From Thalassotalea sp. ND16A (GTDB taxonomy: Bacteria > Pseudomonadota > Gammaproteobacteria > Enterobacterales > Alteromonadaceae), in NCBI RefSeq assembly GCF_000764205.1, contig NZ_JQDZ01000124.1, positions 37,776 to 101,775 on the forward strand: a stretch of DNA of 64,000 nt, written 5' to 3'. Numbering within the stretch: the first letter of the stretch is position 1; every line of letters begins with the position of its first letter. Made by a program: the position numbers and the translations under genes. The notes under the pieces were generated by a model. It did no database searches, was not told the DNA's origin, and was given only the letters and a program-made list of their open reading frames with translations. Positions 44,802-55,331 of this stretch are shown in pieces.

Positions 44802-46817
44802 TTAGAAGCCAGGTAAATTATTTAAAATTTCGTCATCAACTAAGTTAGCCAAGGTAACTTTTAGTTTAGGCGTTCTCGCCATTTCTCGTTTAATCGCAAA
44901 GTTAGCTTCTTCATTTCGTGCCCAACTGCGTCTGGCAATACCGTTGTTTACATCAAATAACAGCATAGATTTAAGCTTACGCTCTGCATCTTCGCTGCCA
45001 TCAAGCAGCATACCAAAGCCACCATTGGTCACTTCACCCCAGCCAACACCACCGCCATTATGGATAGAAACCCATGTTGCACCGCGGAAACTGTCACCAA
45101 TGACATTGTGGATTGCCATATCTGCAGTAAAGCGACTACCATCATAAATATTAGAGGTTTCTCTAAACGGAGAGTCTGTACCACTAACGTCATGGTGATC
45201 ACGACCTAATACCACTGGGCCAATATCGCCACGGTTTATGGCATCGTTAAATGCTTTTGCTATTTCAATTCGACCTTGCGCATCGGCATAAAGAATTCGT
45301 GCCTGCGAGCCAACCACTAATTTGTTTTGCTTGGCGTCTTTGATCCAAGTGATATTGTCTTGCATTTGTTGCTGAATTTCTTCAGGCGAATCGCGCATGA
45401 TCTTAGTTAACACTTGTGCTGCAATCGCATCGGTCTTATCCAGATCTTCAGATTTACCTGAAGCACATACCCAGCGAAATGGTCCAAAGCCATAATCGAA
45501 ACACATAGGCCCAAGAATATCTTGAACATAGGAAGGGTATTTAAAGTCGATGCCGTTTTCAGCCATTACGTCGCCACCGGCGCGAGATGCTTCTAGCAAG
45601 AAGGCGTTGCCGTAGTCGAAGAAATAAGTGCCACGAGCGGTATGCTTATTGACTGCATCGGCATGACGCTTCAACGTTTGTTGCACCTTCACCTTAAACA
45701 CTTCTGGCTCTTCACGAATAAGTCGATTCGATTCTTCATAGCTGATGTCTACCGGGTAATAGCCGCCTGACCAGGGGTTATGCAGAGAAGTTTGATCTGA
45801 GCCTAAATGAATAAAGATGTTATGCTCATAAAAAGCTTCCCAAACGTCAACAATGTTACCGATATAAGCAATCGATACGACTTCTTCATTCGCTTGTGCG
45901 CGATTAACGCGAGTAATAAGCGCATCCATGTTATCGATAAGCTCATCAACCCAGCCTTGCTGGTGACGCTTAGTCGCAGCGTTCGAGTTCACCTCGGCAC
46001 ATACGGTAATACAGTTCGCGATGTTACCGGCTTTTGGTTGCGCACCACTCATACCACCTAAACCGGCGGTCAGGAATACTTTACCTTTCGAGGTTTCACC
46101 TTTATTTAGAACCTTACGGAACGCATTCATCACCGTAATTGTGGTGCCATGAACAATACCTTGCGGACCAATATACATAAATGAACCCGCGGTCATCTGC
46201 CCGTATTGAGTAACGCCTAAGGCGTTAAACTTTTCCCAGTCATCAGGCTGTGAGTAGTTCGGGATCATCATACCATTGGTAACAACCACACGCGGCGCAT
46301 CGACTGACGACGGAAACAGACCCATTGGGTGACCAGAGTATAGATGTAGCGTTTGGTCACTTTCCATTTCACTCAAATACTTCATCGCTAACAGGTATTG
46401 CGCCCAGTTTTGGAACACTGCACCATTGCCGCCATACGTAATAAGTTCTTCCGGGTGTTGTGCCACGGCAGGATCCAGGTTGTTGTCGACCATCAGCATG
46501 ATGGCTGCCGCTTGCTCACATTTGGCCGGGTAATCAGCAACTGCACGGGCCTTTAATTCATAGTTTGGCTTGAAACGGTACATATAGATGCGGCCGAAGT
46601 CTGTTAATTCCTGAGCAAACTCTTGCGCTAATTCCTGATGCCACTCTTTCGGAAAATATCGCAGTGCATTTCTAAGTGCCAACTGTTTTTCTTCGCCGCT
46701 AAGAATGTCTTTACGTTTAGGGGCACGATTAGCATCCACAGGGTAAGGCTTAGCTGCGGGTAATTCAGTTGGAATACCTTGCTTAATTTGTTGTTGAAAA
46801 TTGATCACATTTGTCAT
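44802..46817 (-). CDS. hutU: Urocanate hydratase, long form
   Basis: Second step of histidine degradation, urocanate to imidazolone propionate, using tightly bound NAD+. At 671 residues it is about 110 longer than the common bacterial enzyme and resembles the long form found in animals and some bacteria. Seen: the NAD-binding GLGGMSGAQ (near residue 254), YGFGPFRWVCASG and LGRDHHDVSGTDSP, the normal active-site segments. It follows hutH by 17 bp. Confidence 0.95.
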   Translation of the reverse strand: MTNVINFQQQIKQGIPTELPAAKPYPVDANRAPKRKDILSGEEKQLALRNALRYFPKEWHQELAQEFAQELTDFGRIYMYRFKPNYELKARAVADYPAKCEQAAAIMLMVDNNLDPAVAQHPEELITYGGNGAVFQNWAQYLLAMKYLSEMESDQTLHLYSGHPMGLFPSSVDAPRVVVTNGMMIPNYSQPDDWEKFNALGVTQYGQMTAGSFMYIGPQGIVHGTTITVMNAFRKVLNKGETSKGKVFLTAGLGGMSGAQPKAGNIANCITVCAEVNSNAATKRHQQGWVDELIDNMDALITRVNRAQANEEVVSIAYIGNIVDVWEAFYEHNIFIHLGSDQTSLHNPWSGGYYPVDISYEESNRLIREEPEVFKVKVQQTLKRHADAVNKHTARGTYFFDYGNAFLLEASRAGGDVMAENGIDFKYPSYVQDILGPMCFDYGFGPFRWVCASGKSEDLDKTDAIAAQVLTKIMRDSPEEIQQQMQDNITWIKDAKQNKLVVGSQARILYADAQGRIEIAKAFNDAINRGDIGPVVLGRDHHDVSGTDSPFRETSNIYDGSRFTADMAIHNVIGDSFRGATWVSIHNGGGVGWGEVTNGGFGMLLDGSEDAERKLKSMLLFDVNNGIARRSWARNEEANFAIKREMARTPKLKVTLANLVDDEILNNLPGF

Positions 46818-46834
46818 GGGTTTAGGCCTTATAA

Positions 46835-48352
46835 TTAATGTTCAAGGTTAACGCTAAACGCTTGTGATTTAACCAGTGTGATCAGCGCATCGATATCCGG
46901 TTTTAATAGTCGGTCTTCTTCAAGTTTATCGACTTTACTTCTGATCAGCGCAAAGTTCTGCTCAATCAAATCTGAACATTTATTTGGTCGTCTAAACTCA
47001 ATTGCTTGCGCAGCATACATTAATTCAATGGCAAAAATTTTATCGACATTACCTAAAATTTGATTAAGCTTTCTGCCGGAAATGCTACCCATAGATACGT
47101 GATCTTCTTGGCCCATAGAGGTTGGAACACTGTCAGCCGAAGGTGGAAAACACAAAGATTTATTTTCTGTTACCAAAGCTGCCGTTGCATATTGCGGGAT
47201 CATCATGCCTGAGTTTAAGCCACCTGCTTTGGTTAACAGTCGCGGTAAACCGTGCAAACCTTCCAATAATAAATAACAACGTCGATCGCTAATATTCCCT
47301 AATTCAGCGGCCGCAATGGATGCGTAATCTAACACCATGGCAAGAGGTTGGCCGTGGAAGCTACCACCAGAAATGGCTTCTTCACTACTGATAACAATTG
47401 GGTTATCTGTTACCGAGTTCATCTCGATTTCAGACAGCTCTTTTAAGTGATAATAAGCATTGCGTGATGCGCCGTGCACCTGCGGAATACATCTTAATGA
47501 ATAAGGGTCTTGTACGCGATCGCACTCTTCGTGATCAGCCATATTTTGTGAGTCTTTAAAAAAGGCTCTCATACGCGCTGCAACTTCTAAATTGCCTTTA
47601 AATGCACGGGTTTGATGAAGCTCTTCTCTAAATGGCGATTCACTGCCTTGCATACCTTCAATACTCATGGCACCGGTTAAGTCTGCTAAGTCTAATAAGT
47701 AACGCATTTTGGTTAATGCGGTGATGGCATGAGATAAAATAAATTGCGTACCGTTGATAAGGGCCAAGCCTTCTTTGGCATGCAAATCAAGAGGTGCTAA
47801 GCCATGTTTGCTAAGGATCTCGGGGGCAGGAACGATTTTATCGTCTTGCCCCTCTTCACTTTGCCAGAATTCACCTTCATTAATTAATGGCAAAAATAAA
47901 TGAGAAAGTGGTGCTAAGTCACCAGAAGCTCCTACTGAGCCTTGCTCTGGAACAACTGGAATTAGGTCCAGTTCGATAAAGGTTAACATGCGCTCAACGA
48001 CTTCGAGGCGGATACCCGAAAAACCACGACTTAATGCATGCACTTTGGTGATCAGCATTAGCTTTGAAATCGCTTTAGCAATAGGCTCTCCTACACCTAC
48101 CGCGTGGGTAATGAGTAGGTTTTTTTGTAATAAATGGGTTTCTTCAGGTGAAATTTGCGTATCACACAGGGGACCAAATCCAGTATTTATGCCATATACG
48201 GGCTTGTCTGAACTCGCCATCTTTTCGACATTTTGTCGACTTTTATTGATTTGATCTAATGCTTCTTGGCAAAGCTCTGCCTTGATACTACCGTCGGCTA
48301 TGCCGTTTACAATATCAAGCTCTAGGCGGTCAACACCATATTTAAACATCAC
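46835..48352 (-). CDS. hutH: Histidine ammonia-lyase
   Basis: First step of histidine degradation, releasing ammonia to give trans-urocanate. The MIO cofactor forms from Ala142-Ser143-Gly144 in GSVGASGDLAPLSH. PVYGINTGFG near residue 51 and the QEDHVSMGS motif are also present. 505 residues is normal. The middle gene of hutC-hutH-hutU. Confidence 0.97.
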   Translation of the reverse strand: MMFKYGVDRLELDIVNGIADGSIKAELCQEALDQINKSRQNVEKMASSDKPVYGINTGFGPLCDTQISPEETHLLQKNLLITHAVGVGEPIAKAISKLMLITKVHALSRGFSGIRLEVVERMLTFIELDLIPVVPEQGSVGASGDLAPLSHLFLPLINEGEFWQSEEGQDDKIVPAPEILSKHGLAPLDLHAKEGLALINGTQFILSHAITALTKMRYLLDLADLTGAMSIEGMQGSESPFREELHQTRAFKGNLEVAARMRAFFKDSQNMADHEECDRVQDPYSLRCIPQVHGASRNAYYHLKELSEIEMNSVTDNPIVISSEEAISGGSFHGQPLAMVLDYASIAAAELGNISDRRCYLLLEGLHGLPRLLTKAGGLNSGMMIPQYATAALVTENKSLCFPPSADSVPTSMGQEDHVSMGSISGRKLNQILGNVDKIFAIELMYAAQAIEFRRPNKCSDLIEQNFALIRSKVDKLEEDRLLKPDIDALITLVKSQAFSVNLEH

Positions 48353-48373
48353 ATTGTTCTCCTAAATATTCTC

Positions 48374-49075
48374 TTAAAATTTTAAATGCCCACCAAGGCG
48401 GTACTTATCACCCGGTGAGGTCAAAATAGCCAAACTGACCACACCATGAGATGACCAGGTGCGGCGTTTTACCTGTAAACATGGTTGTTCGGCTTTAATG
48501 GCCAACAACGCAGTAATTGTTGCTTCGCTCAACACCGCCTCTATTTGATGAGTGGCTTCGGTAAGCGGTGCTTCTTTACTTAAATACTCATGCGGAGTAA
48601 TTACTGAGAAGTCTTGATTAATATAGTTAGGCACTAATGCGGCATTGACAAACCGCTGCTCTAACTGAATGGGTTGATCATTTTGCATATGCAAAATTTT
48701 TGAAAAATAAACGCTATCACCAATAGCAATATCTAACTCGATGGCTATTGCAGCATCGGCCAGCAACTTCTCAATGCCTACTGGTTTAGCAGAGTAGGTA
48801 TGACCTGCAGCTTTCACTTCATCGGCAATATTGCGAATCTCCATTAACGAAGACTGTGACTTAAAGCTCGCAACAAAGGTGCCAGAGCCTTTTGAGCGAC
48901 TTAACACCCCTTCATCGGTTAACTCTTGTAATGCCCGGCGCGCAGTCATACGCGAGACACCAAATTGAGATGCCAATTCATTTTCCGAGGGCACACGCTG
49001 ATGTTCAGACCAAGTGCCTGATTCAATTTGCTCAAAAATAAACTGTTTTATCTGGGTAAATTTAGGTGTCGTCAT
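48374..49075 (-). CDS. hutC: HutC, GntR-family repressor of histidine utilisation
   Basis: 233 residues: GntR winged helix (about 1-70, with SENELASQFGVSRMTARRAL) and a UTRA ligand domain (about 85-230), which binds urocanate in HutC proteins. First gene of the operon, so it is autoregulated. TGTATATACA palindromes lie upstream here and in front of hutI. Confidence 0.95.
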   Translation of the reverse strand: MTTPKFTQIKQFIFEQIESGTWSEHQRVPSENELASQFGVSRMTARRALQELTDEGVLSRSKGSGTFVASFKSQSSLMEIRNIADEVKAAGHTYSAKPVGIEKLLADAAIAIELDIAIGDSVYFSKILHMQNDQPIQLEQRFVNAALVPNYINQDFSVITPHEYLSKEAPLTEATHQIEAVLSEATITALLAIKAEQPCLQVKRRTWSSHGVVSLAILTSPGDKYRLGGHLKF

Positions 49076-49111
49076 AGCTCAAATATCCAGGTTAACTTTG
49101 TATTGTGTAAG

Positions 49112-49169
49112 TTGTATATACAATCTGAAAGCTAATGTATAGCAATTCACCTGTATATACAAGTGAATT
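49112..49169. promoter_or_regulatory. Two HutC-type operators upstream of hutCHU
   Basis: TTGTATATACAA (49112-49123) and CTGTATATACAAG (49151-49163) share the TGTATATACA core. The second lies in a 26-bp palindrome, AATTCAC to GTGAATT (49144-49169), with one mismatch per arm. The region lies between hutC and the divergent RND adaptor gene, so binding might affect both. Confidence 0.85.
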
Positions 49170-49281
49170 TTGTAATAGTCAGTTACATTTTAATTGCAAC
49201 CGATGACAGATAACTCTGTATCCTTACATCATTGCAATAGATGTAACATCTATTAGGTTAGATTTTATTAAGGGATAAACT

Positions 49282-50499
49282 GTGACACGTAAAAAACAAA
49301 TTATTGTACCTATCGTCATTTTGGCAACTGGCATTTTGTTGTTTGTTGGCTTTTCAGGTATGAAGAAACCACCACAAGAAAAGGCTAAAGTTGATAACAC
49401 ACCAATTGTCGCAGTGGAGGCGGTCACGGTAGCGTCAATGACTCTGCAGGTTAGTTCATACGGTATTGTGCAACCTAAATATGAAACCGAATTAGTCGCG
49501 CAAGTCAGTGGTCAGATCGTTGCTTTGTCAGAAGAATTTGTTCGTGGTGGATTTGTTAGCAAGGGCAAATTACTTGCTCGTATCGATCCCAATGATTATG
49601 AAGCTGCTCTTATTGATGCGCAAGCCAATATGGCATCTGCTCGTGCCGCACTGGAAACCGAACGTGCACAAGGCAAAGTAGCCGAAAGCGAATGGAAACG
49701 CATCACCAACACTTCGCCAACTGAATTAAGCTTACGTAAGCCGCAACTTGCTCAGGAACTTGCCCGAGTTAAATCCGCGCAAGCTTCTGTGTTAAGAGCT
49801 CAACGTAATCTAGAACGCACAGAGATACGTGCGCCTTATGATGCGATGATTGACAGCAGAGCGATAGGGTTAGGATCGTTTGTTGGTGTTGGCAGCAATG
49901 TTGGAAAATTACTCGGTACCGCTCTAGCGGAAATACGATTGCCTGTTGCCGATAACCAATTACAATATTTGTCCAATTATGGTGATGACGCAATGGTTAA
50001 TTTATCCGGTGCTTTTGCTGGTGTAGATGTTACCTGGAGGGCAAAAATTGCCCGTAGTGAAGGCGTTGTTGATAACAAAAGCCGAATGACGTATTTGGTC
50101 GCTGAAGTTAAAGACCCATACGCCTTGAATGAAACCGCAACCGAGCAAAAAACGGCGTTACGTTTTGGCTCGTATGTTAACGCAAACATTGTCGGTATTA
50201 ACCTTGCTCAAGCCAGCTCGGTGCCGCGTTATTTGGTTGAAAATGGCCGTTTGGCGGTGTTAGATGCAGAGTCAAAATTGCAGTATGTAAATATTGAAAT
50301 TGCCCGCCAGGATGGTGAAAACGTAATTGTTTCTAACGGTCTGTCCGATGGCGATCAATTGATTGTTTCGGCATTAGATTATCCTGTTAATGGGATGAAG
50401 TTAGCGTTGCCGAGCACGGTAGAAGAAAGTGAAACTGAGCAAGATGATAAAACCTCAGTTGCTGCCGTGGCTAGTGTGGCAAGTGCAGGAGTTAACTAA
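49282..50499 (+). CDS. RND efflux periplasmic adaptor (membrane fusion protein)
   Basis: 405 residues, starting at GTG 49282. An N-terminal helix (about 6-25) anchors it; then come a barrel-sandwich domain (VVQPKYETELVAQVSGQIVAL-type lipoyl halves near 60 and 185), a coiled-coil hairpin (about 110-175) and beta-barrel and membrane-proximal domains. It connects the RND pump to an outer-membrane channel. It overlaps the pump gene by one base. Confidence 0.9.
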   Translation: MTRKKQIIVPIVILATGILLFVGFSGMKKPPQEKAKVDNTPIVAVEAVTVASMTLQVSSYGIVQPKYETELVAQVSGQIVALSEEFVRGGFVSKGKLLARIDPNDYEAALIDAQANMASARAALETERAQGKVAESEWKRITNTSPTELSLRKPQLAQELARVKSAQASVLRAQRNLERTEIRAPYDAMIDSRAIGLGSFVGVGSNVGKLLGTALAEIRLPVADNQLQYLSNYGDDAMVNLSGAFAGVDVTWRAKIARSEGVVDNKSRMTYLVAEVKDPYALNETATEQKTALRFGSYVNANIVGINLAQASSVPRYLVENGRLAVLDAESKLQYVNIEIARQDGENVIVSNGLSDGDQLIVSALDYPVNGMKLALPSTVEESETEQDDKTSVAAVASVASAGVN

Positions 50500-53400
50500 T
50501 GGAAGAAACTAACAAAGGCTTAATTGCCTGGTTTGCCCGCAATAGCGTAGCAGCAAACCTGTTGATGTTCTTTATATTGGTGGGTGGCATCTTAACGATG
50601 CAAACCATCAATAAACAGATGTTCCCTCAAGTGAAAATCAATTGGATTTCCTACGCGGCACCATACCCTGGCGCCGCACCACAAGAAGTGGAAGAAGGCA
50701 TCACCATTAAAATTGAGGAAGCGCTTGAAACCGTGCAAGGTCTTAAGCGTGTGATCACCTATTCTAACCGAAATTATTCAAATGGCTGGTTCGAAGTCGA
50801 GCTCGACTATGATCCACAAATCGTGTTGGAAGAAGTTAAATCCGCGATTGATTCTATTTCCAGTTTTCCTGACGGCATGGAAAGGATTAAAGTTGAACGG
50901 GAAAAATTTCGTCAAGAAGTGATGTACATCAGTTTATATGGTGATTTGACCAATGCTGAATTAAAAGAGCTAGGACGTAAAGTTCATACCGAAATACAGC
51001 AATTACCCTTAGTCAATGTTTCTGACTTTTTCAGTGGTTTAAATTACGAAATTTCTATTGAAGTCAGTAAAGACAAATTACGTGAATACGGCTTGAGCTT
51101 TAGAGATGTTGCGCAAGCGGTTCGTAGTTATTCAAGAAACATGTCAGCAGGGCAAATTCGTGCTGAAAATGGCTATATCAACCTGCGCGTTGAAAATCAA
51201 GCGTATCGCGGTCATGAATTTGAAATGATCCCGGTGATCACTTTAGCAGATGGCAGCAAAATATTACTGGGCGAACTGGCAACGATTATTGATGGTTTTG
51301 AAGAGGGCCTGCAATACTCCAAGTTTAACGGTAAAAACTCGGCGACGATATTTATCGGTGCCGCAGATAATCAAAGCATTACCGATGTAGCAGCAGTAGT
51401 AAAACGTTATGTCGAAGAAAAACAATCGGTATTACCAGCAGGCGTTCAGTTAGAAACATGGGTAGATATGACTTATTACCTTGAAGGTCGCTTAAATATG
51501 ATGTTAGACAATATGAAAAGTGGTGCGGTATTAGTCTTTTTGATGTTGGCAATATTCTTACGAGTGCGTTTAGCGTTCTGGGTGATGATGGGATTGCCGG
51601 TCTGTTTCTTAGGTACGCTGTTAGTGATGCCGATGGAATTTGTTAACATTACGATTAATATTATCAGCTTATTCGCCTTTATCTTAGTATTGGGTATTGT
51701 CGTCGATGATGCCATTGTCATGGGAGAGAGTGCCCATGATGAAATAGAAGAGCATGGCCATACGACTGAAAACGTGATCCGCGGAGTTAAGCGTGTTGCT
51801 ATGCCAGCAACGTTTGGTGTGCTGACAACAATCGCGGTATTCGTACCCTTTCTATTTGGGGAAGGTCCTTCATCAGCCTTTGGCAAGGCCATTGGTTCAG
51901 TGGTTGTATTGTGTTTAATTTTCTCGCTGATTGAGTCTAAATTAATCTTACCTGCACATTTAGTAAAAATGAAAGTGAAGAAATTTAATCCAAAAAACCC
52001 AATGGATAGAATTCGCCGAGCAGTTGATGTTAAATTAAAACGCTTTATTGATAAAGTATACCGTCCAGCGTTAGTGAAATGCCTTAAATATCGTTATGCG
52101 GTATTAATGTTCTTTATTAGCTTGATGTTAGTCAGCGCCGGCTTATTTGCTGGTGGCTTTGTCCGCTTTATCGGTCAGCCTAAAATTCCTCATGATTTTC
52201 CTCGTATTGATGTTGAAATGAATGTTGATGCTTCAGAAAAAGCAACACTGGATACCCTATTAAACATCCAACGCATTATTTACCAAATTGATGAAAAAAT
52301 TGAAGCCGAACATGGCAGTTCAATGATTTCAGATATGCAAATCGATTTACGTAGCCGTACTCGTGGTCAAGTTATGGTTAAGTTGGTTGTGCCAAAACTG
52401 AGAGTGATGAACACCTTTGAGTTAGCTGATTTGTGGCGCCAGGCGATTCCTGATTACCCTGGGGTTAAATCGTTTACCATTGGTGACAACTTATTTGGTG
52501 GCGGCCGTGATGACGGTGATATTGCGTTTCGACTGGAAAGCCAAAATGATGATCAATTATTAGCGGCAGCAAAAGAATTAACCGCAAAACTCAACTCCCT
52601 TAAAGGTGTTGGTGATGTCAATGACTCTCGCCAAACCAGTGCCAAGGAAGTACAACTTGAGTTAAAACCACTCGCCAACTCTTTAGGCTTAACCCTGGCT
52701 GAAATCGCTTCACAAGTCAGTTATAGCTTTTATGGTTTAGAAGCACAGCGTATTTTGCGTGATAGTGAAGAAATCAAGGTTATGGTCCGTTATCCACTCG
52801 CACAACGCAGCAGTGTTGGCCATGTTGATGATGTGATGATCCAGGCTCCTAATGGTGCTGAGTTACCCTTATCAGAATTGGCCGATATTGTATTAACTGA
52901 CGGGGTCACGCGGATTCGTCGAGAAAATGGTAATCGTACTATCAATGTCTGGGCCAGTGTTGATGCGGAACAAGTAGAGCCTTTTGAAGTTGCTAAAGAC
53001 ATACGTGATAATTTTATTCCACAATTGTTAAGGCAATATCCGCAAGTGCAAAGTGAAGTGTCTGGTCGCATTCAAGAAGAAATGGAAAGTGCCGATTCAC
53101 AATTACGTGACTTTGTCATTTCTTTGATGGTGATTTTCTCACTATTGGCCATTCCATTAAAATCATACTCGCAAGCGGTGATGATTATGGTGGTGATCCC
53201 GTTTGGTGTCATCGGTGCCGTATTTGGACACTTTCTTTTAGGCATGGATTTGAGCGCGTTATCGGTGATGGGCATTTTAGCGGCTTCTGGTGTGGTGGTG
53301 AATGATTCTCTGGTGATGGTCGATTACGTCAATAATTCTCGTAAAGCTGGCATACCTTTGAAAGAGGCGGTTACCCATGCGGGTACGAAACGTTTTCGTG

Positions 53401-53648
53401 CCATTTTGTTAACGTCGATAACGACCTTTATTGGCTTGGTACCAATCATCTTCTTTGAAACCAGCGCACAAGCACAAATTGTAATTCCAATGGCTGTTTC
53501 ATTATCATTTGGTGTACTGTTTGCCACGATTGTGACCCTAATTTTTGTGCCAAGTTTGTATGTCATTATTGAAGATTTAAAGACGAAGTTTACTCGTAAA
53601 AAGTCAACGTTGGATGTCGCGATTGAGCAGTTAGAAACAGCGAAGTAA
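50499..53648 (+). CDS. RND-family efflux pump, inner-membrane subunit
   Basis: 1049 residues with twelve helices in two repeats and two large periplasmic loops, the HAE-1/AcrB plan. The proton-relay Asp pair is seen in GIVVDDAIVMGE (near residue 405). Proton-driven export of unknown compounds; no TolC gene is in the window. Clusters of this type in marine gammaproteobacteria are usually two-gene units like this one. Confidence 0.92.
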   Translation: MEETNKGLIAWFARNSVAANLLMFFILVGGILTMQTINKQMFPQVKINWISYAAPYPGAAPQEVEEGITIKIEEALETVQGLKRVITYSNRNYSNGWFEVELDYDPQIVLEEVKSAIDSISSFPDGMERIKVEREKFRQEVMYISLYGDLTNAELKELGRKVHTEIQQLPLVNVSDFFSGLNYEISIEVSKDKLREYGLSFRDVAQAVRSYSRNMSAGQIRAENGYINLRVENQAYRGHEFEMIPVITLADGSKILLGELATIIDGFEEGLQYSKFNGKNSATIFIGAADNQSITDVAAVVKRYVEEKQSVLPAGVQLETWVDMTYYLEGRLNMMLDNMKSGAVLVFLMLAIFLRVRLAFWVMMGLPVCFLGTLLVMPMEFVNITINIISLFAFILVLGIVVDDAIVMGESAHDEIEEHGHTTENVIRGVKRVAMPATFGVLTTIAVFVPFLFGEGPSSAFGKAIGSVVVLCLIFSLIESKLILPAHLVKMKVKKFNPKNPMDRIRRAVDVKLKRFIDKVYRPALVKCLKYRYAVLMFFISLMLVSAGLFAGGFVRFIGQPKIPHDFPRIDVEMNVDASEKATLDTLLNIQRIIYQIDEKIEAEHGSSMISDMQIDLRSRTRGQVMVKLVVPKLRVMNTFELADLWRQAIPDYPGVKSFTIGDNLFGGGRDDGDIAFRLESQNDDQLLAAAKELTAKLNSLKGVGDVNDSRQTSAKEVQLELKPLANSLGLTLAEIASQVSYSFYGLEAQRILRDSEEIKVMVRYPLAQRSSVGHVDDVMIQAPNGAELPLSELADIVLTDGVTRIRRENGNRTINVWASVDAEQVEPFEVAKDIRDNFIPQLLRQYPQVQSEVSGRIQEEMESADSQLRDFVISLMVIFSLLAIPLKSYSQAVMIMVVIPFGVIGAVFGHFLLGMDLSALSVMGILAASGVVVNDSLVMVDYVNNSRKAGIPLKEAVTHAGTKRFRAILLTSITTFIGLVPIIFFETSAQAQIVIPMAVSLSFGVLFATIVTLIFVPSLYVIIEDLKTKFTRKKSTLDVAIEQLETAK

Positions 53649-53687
53649 TTTGCGAAATGAGCTCAGACTGGGTTTAACACTCACAAA

Positions 53688-53717
53688 AAAATCACCCGTC
53701 ATTTGACGGGTGATTTT
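53688..53717. terminator. Convergent terminator between RND pump and ligase genes
   Basis: AAAATCACCCGTC and GACGGGTGATTTT form a 13-bp stem around ATTT. Confidence 0.85.
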
Positions 53718-53759
53718 CTAAAGTTATAAAGCCTTAACGGCGGTACAGATGTTCTTAAG

Positions 53760-55331
53760 TTATTGTCCTGACAACTCGCGCTTCAATGCATCTTTATTAA
53801 CCTGGTTTTTGTCACTCTGTACTAACGGCAACGACTTCTTGTAAACCACTCTGCTGGGGATCATGTAAGAGGCTAAGTGTTTTTTCAGCTCAAACAAGAT
53901 CTCGTTTTCGGTAATTTCGCTAACCGCCGAGTAAACCATGACAATTTCTTCTTCGATAAGCTCGTTGTCGATACCAAACACCGCACACTTTTCTATTTGC
54001 GGAATATTTTTCGCCACCACCGATTCAATTTCGAACGGCGAAACCCTGAAGCCTCGGGTTTTGATCATATCATCTTGCCTGGAAACAAAGTAAAAGTAAC
54101 CCTCTTCATCTTTATAAACGTAGTCACCTGTGGCGACCACAATCTCATCAGTTAACTGTCCTTCGAGATTGATAACATCTTTTAAGATTTGTACTGACTT
54201 AAATCGCTCGGCATTTTGTTCTGGTGCATTCCAGAAACCTCGGTAAATATAGCCACCACGATGGATCAATTCACCCACTTCCCGCACCGCACATTCCTTA
54301 CCATGTTCGTTAATCACATAAAGCTCTACATCGGGAATGGCTTTACCGATAGAATCCGGTCTAATTTGGACTTGTGATGGGTCAAGATAAGTAGAGCGAA
54401 ATGCTTCAGTAAGCCCATGCATAGAGTAAAAATCGGCTTGCTGGAAGGTATTTTTGCAATCCTTGACCATTTTTGCGGTGACATTACCGCCAGATGAGGT
54501 AATGGTTTTCACACCCGCAAAGAGTCCGGCACTGGGAATTCTATGGCCGTCATCATCAAACATCTGTGAAATATTGACCGGCATTAACGGTAACACCGTC
54601 ACCTTGTCGTTAATGATGTGGTTGAAAAAATCGTCAGGTAAAATAAAGCGGTGTAAGGCCAATGTTGCTTTTTTGTATAAGGTACAAAATATTTGATTCA
54701 GGCCGTAATCAAGATTAAAAATCAGTAAGCCTGAAATCACATCATCCTGCTGCAGTTGCAAATACTGAGAAACAACACGAGCCGAATCGATCAGATTTCG
54801 ATGTGAAATTACAATGCCTTTGGGTGTGCCAGATACGCCAAAAGAATAGGTGATTAGCGCATTGCTGTGACCGTTGATGTCACAGCTATAGGGTTTATTG
54901 TAGTATTTGAAAATTTCTTCAAATGAGGCGATGCCCTTACTTGCGGTTTCGTAAGAAATAATTTGGCCATCGAAGTTAATTTCTTCAATGCTCTCAAGTT
55001 TAAGCTTATCGGTGATAATACATTTGATATCACAGTCGTTGATAATGTACTCAACTTGCTCAGGTTTTAATAAAGTAGTGAGCGGCACTAATATGTAGTC
55101 GGTCGACAAAATGGCCAATACCGCGATGACTTGCTCGATGCCCTTGGTCGAATAAATGCCAACTCTGGAATCTTTTGGTAAGTCTAACTCTGTTAAATAA
55201 AACGCCACTTGATTTACTTTCGCATATAACTCAGCGTAACTGATACTTGTTTCATTATAAACGACGGCAGCTTTATCGCTATGAGCTTGCACCGCACCTT
55301 CTAGCAGTGTTCTTATACAGTTTATTGACAT
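53760..55331 (-). CDS. Stand-alone AMP-forming ligase / amino-acid adenylation-like enzyme
   Basis: ANL-superfamily adenylating enzyme of 523 residues. The core motifs are present: HGLTEAF (A5) near 325, TGDYVYKDEEGYFYFVSRQDD then IKTRGFRVSPFEIE (A7/A8) near 405, and a C-terminal Lys in SDKNQVNK (A10). The ATP loop reads YSFGVSGTPKG instead of the usual YTSGSTGxPKG, an odd change that keeps Gly, Ser-Gly and Lys-Gly. Last gene of the mutS-mutE-mutL operon, overlapping mutL by 10 bp. I infer that it activates the mutase product, probably 3-methylaspartate, but the substrate and acceptor are unknown. Confidence 0.8.
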   Translation of the reverse strand: MSINCIRTLLEGAVQAHSDKAAVVYNETSISYAELYAKVNQVAFYLTELDLPKDSRVGIYSTKGIEQVIAVLAILSTDYILVPLTTLLKPEQVEYIINDCDIKCIITDKLKLESIEEINFDGQIISYETASKGIASFEEIFKYYNKPYSCDINGHSNALITYSFGVSGTPKGIVISHRNLIDSARVVSQYLQLQQDDVISGLLIFNLDYGLNQIFCTLYKKATLALHRFILPDDFFNHIINDKVTVLPLMPVNISQMFDDDGHRIPSAGLFAGVKTITSSGGNVTAKMVKDCKNTFQQADFYSMHGLTEAFRSTYLDPSQVQIRPDSIGKAIPDVELYVINEHGKECAVREVGELIHRGGYIYRGFWNAPEQNAERFKSVQILKDVINLEGQLTDEIVVATGDYVYKDEEGYFYFVSRQDDMIKTRGFRVSPFEIESVVAKNIPQIEKCAVFGIDNELIEEEIVMVYSAVSEITENEILFELKKHLASYMIPSRVVYKKSLPLVQSDKNQVNKDALKRELSGQ

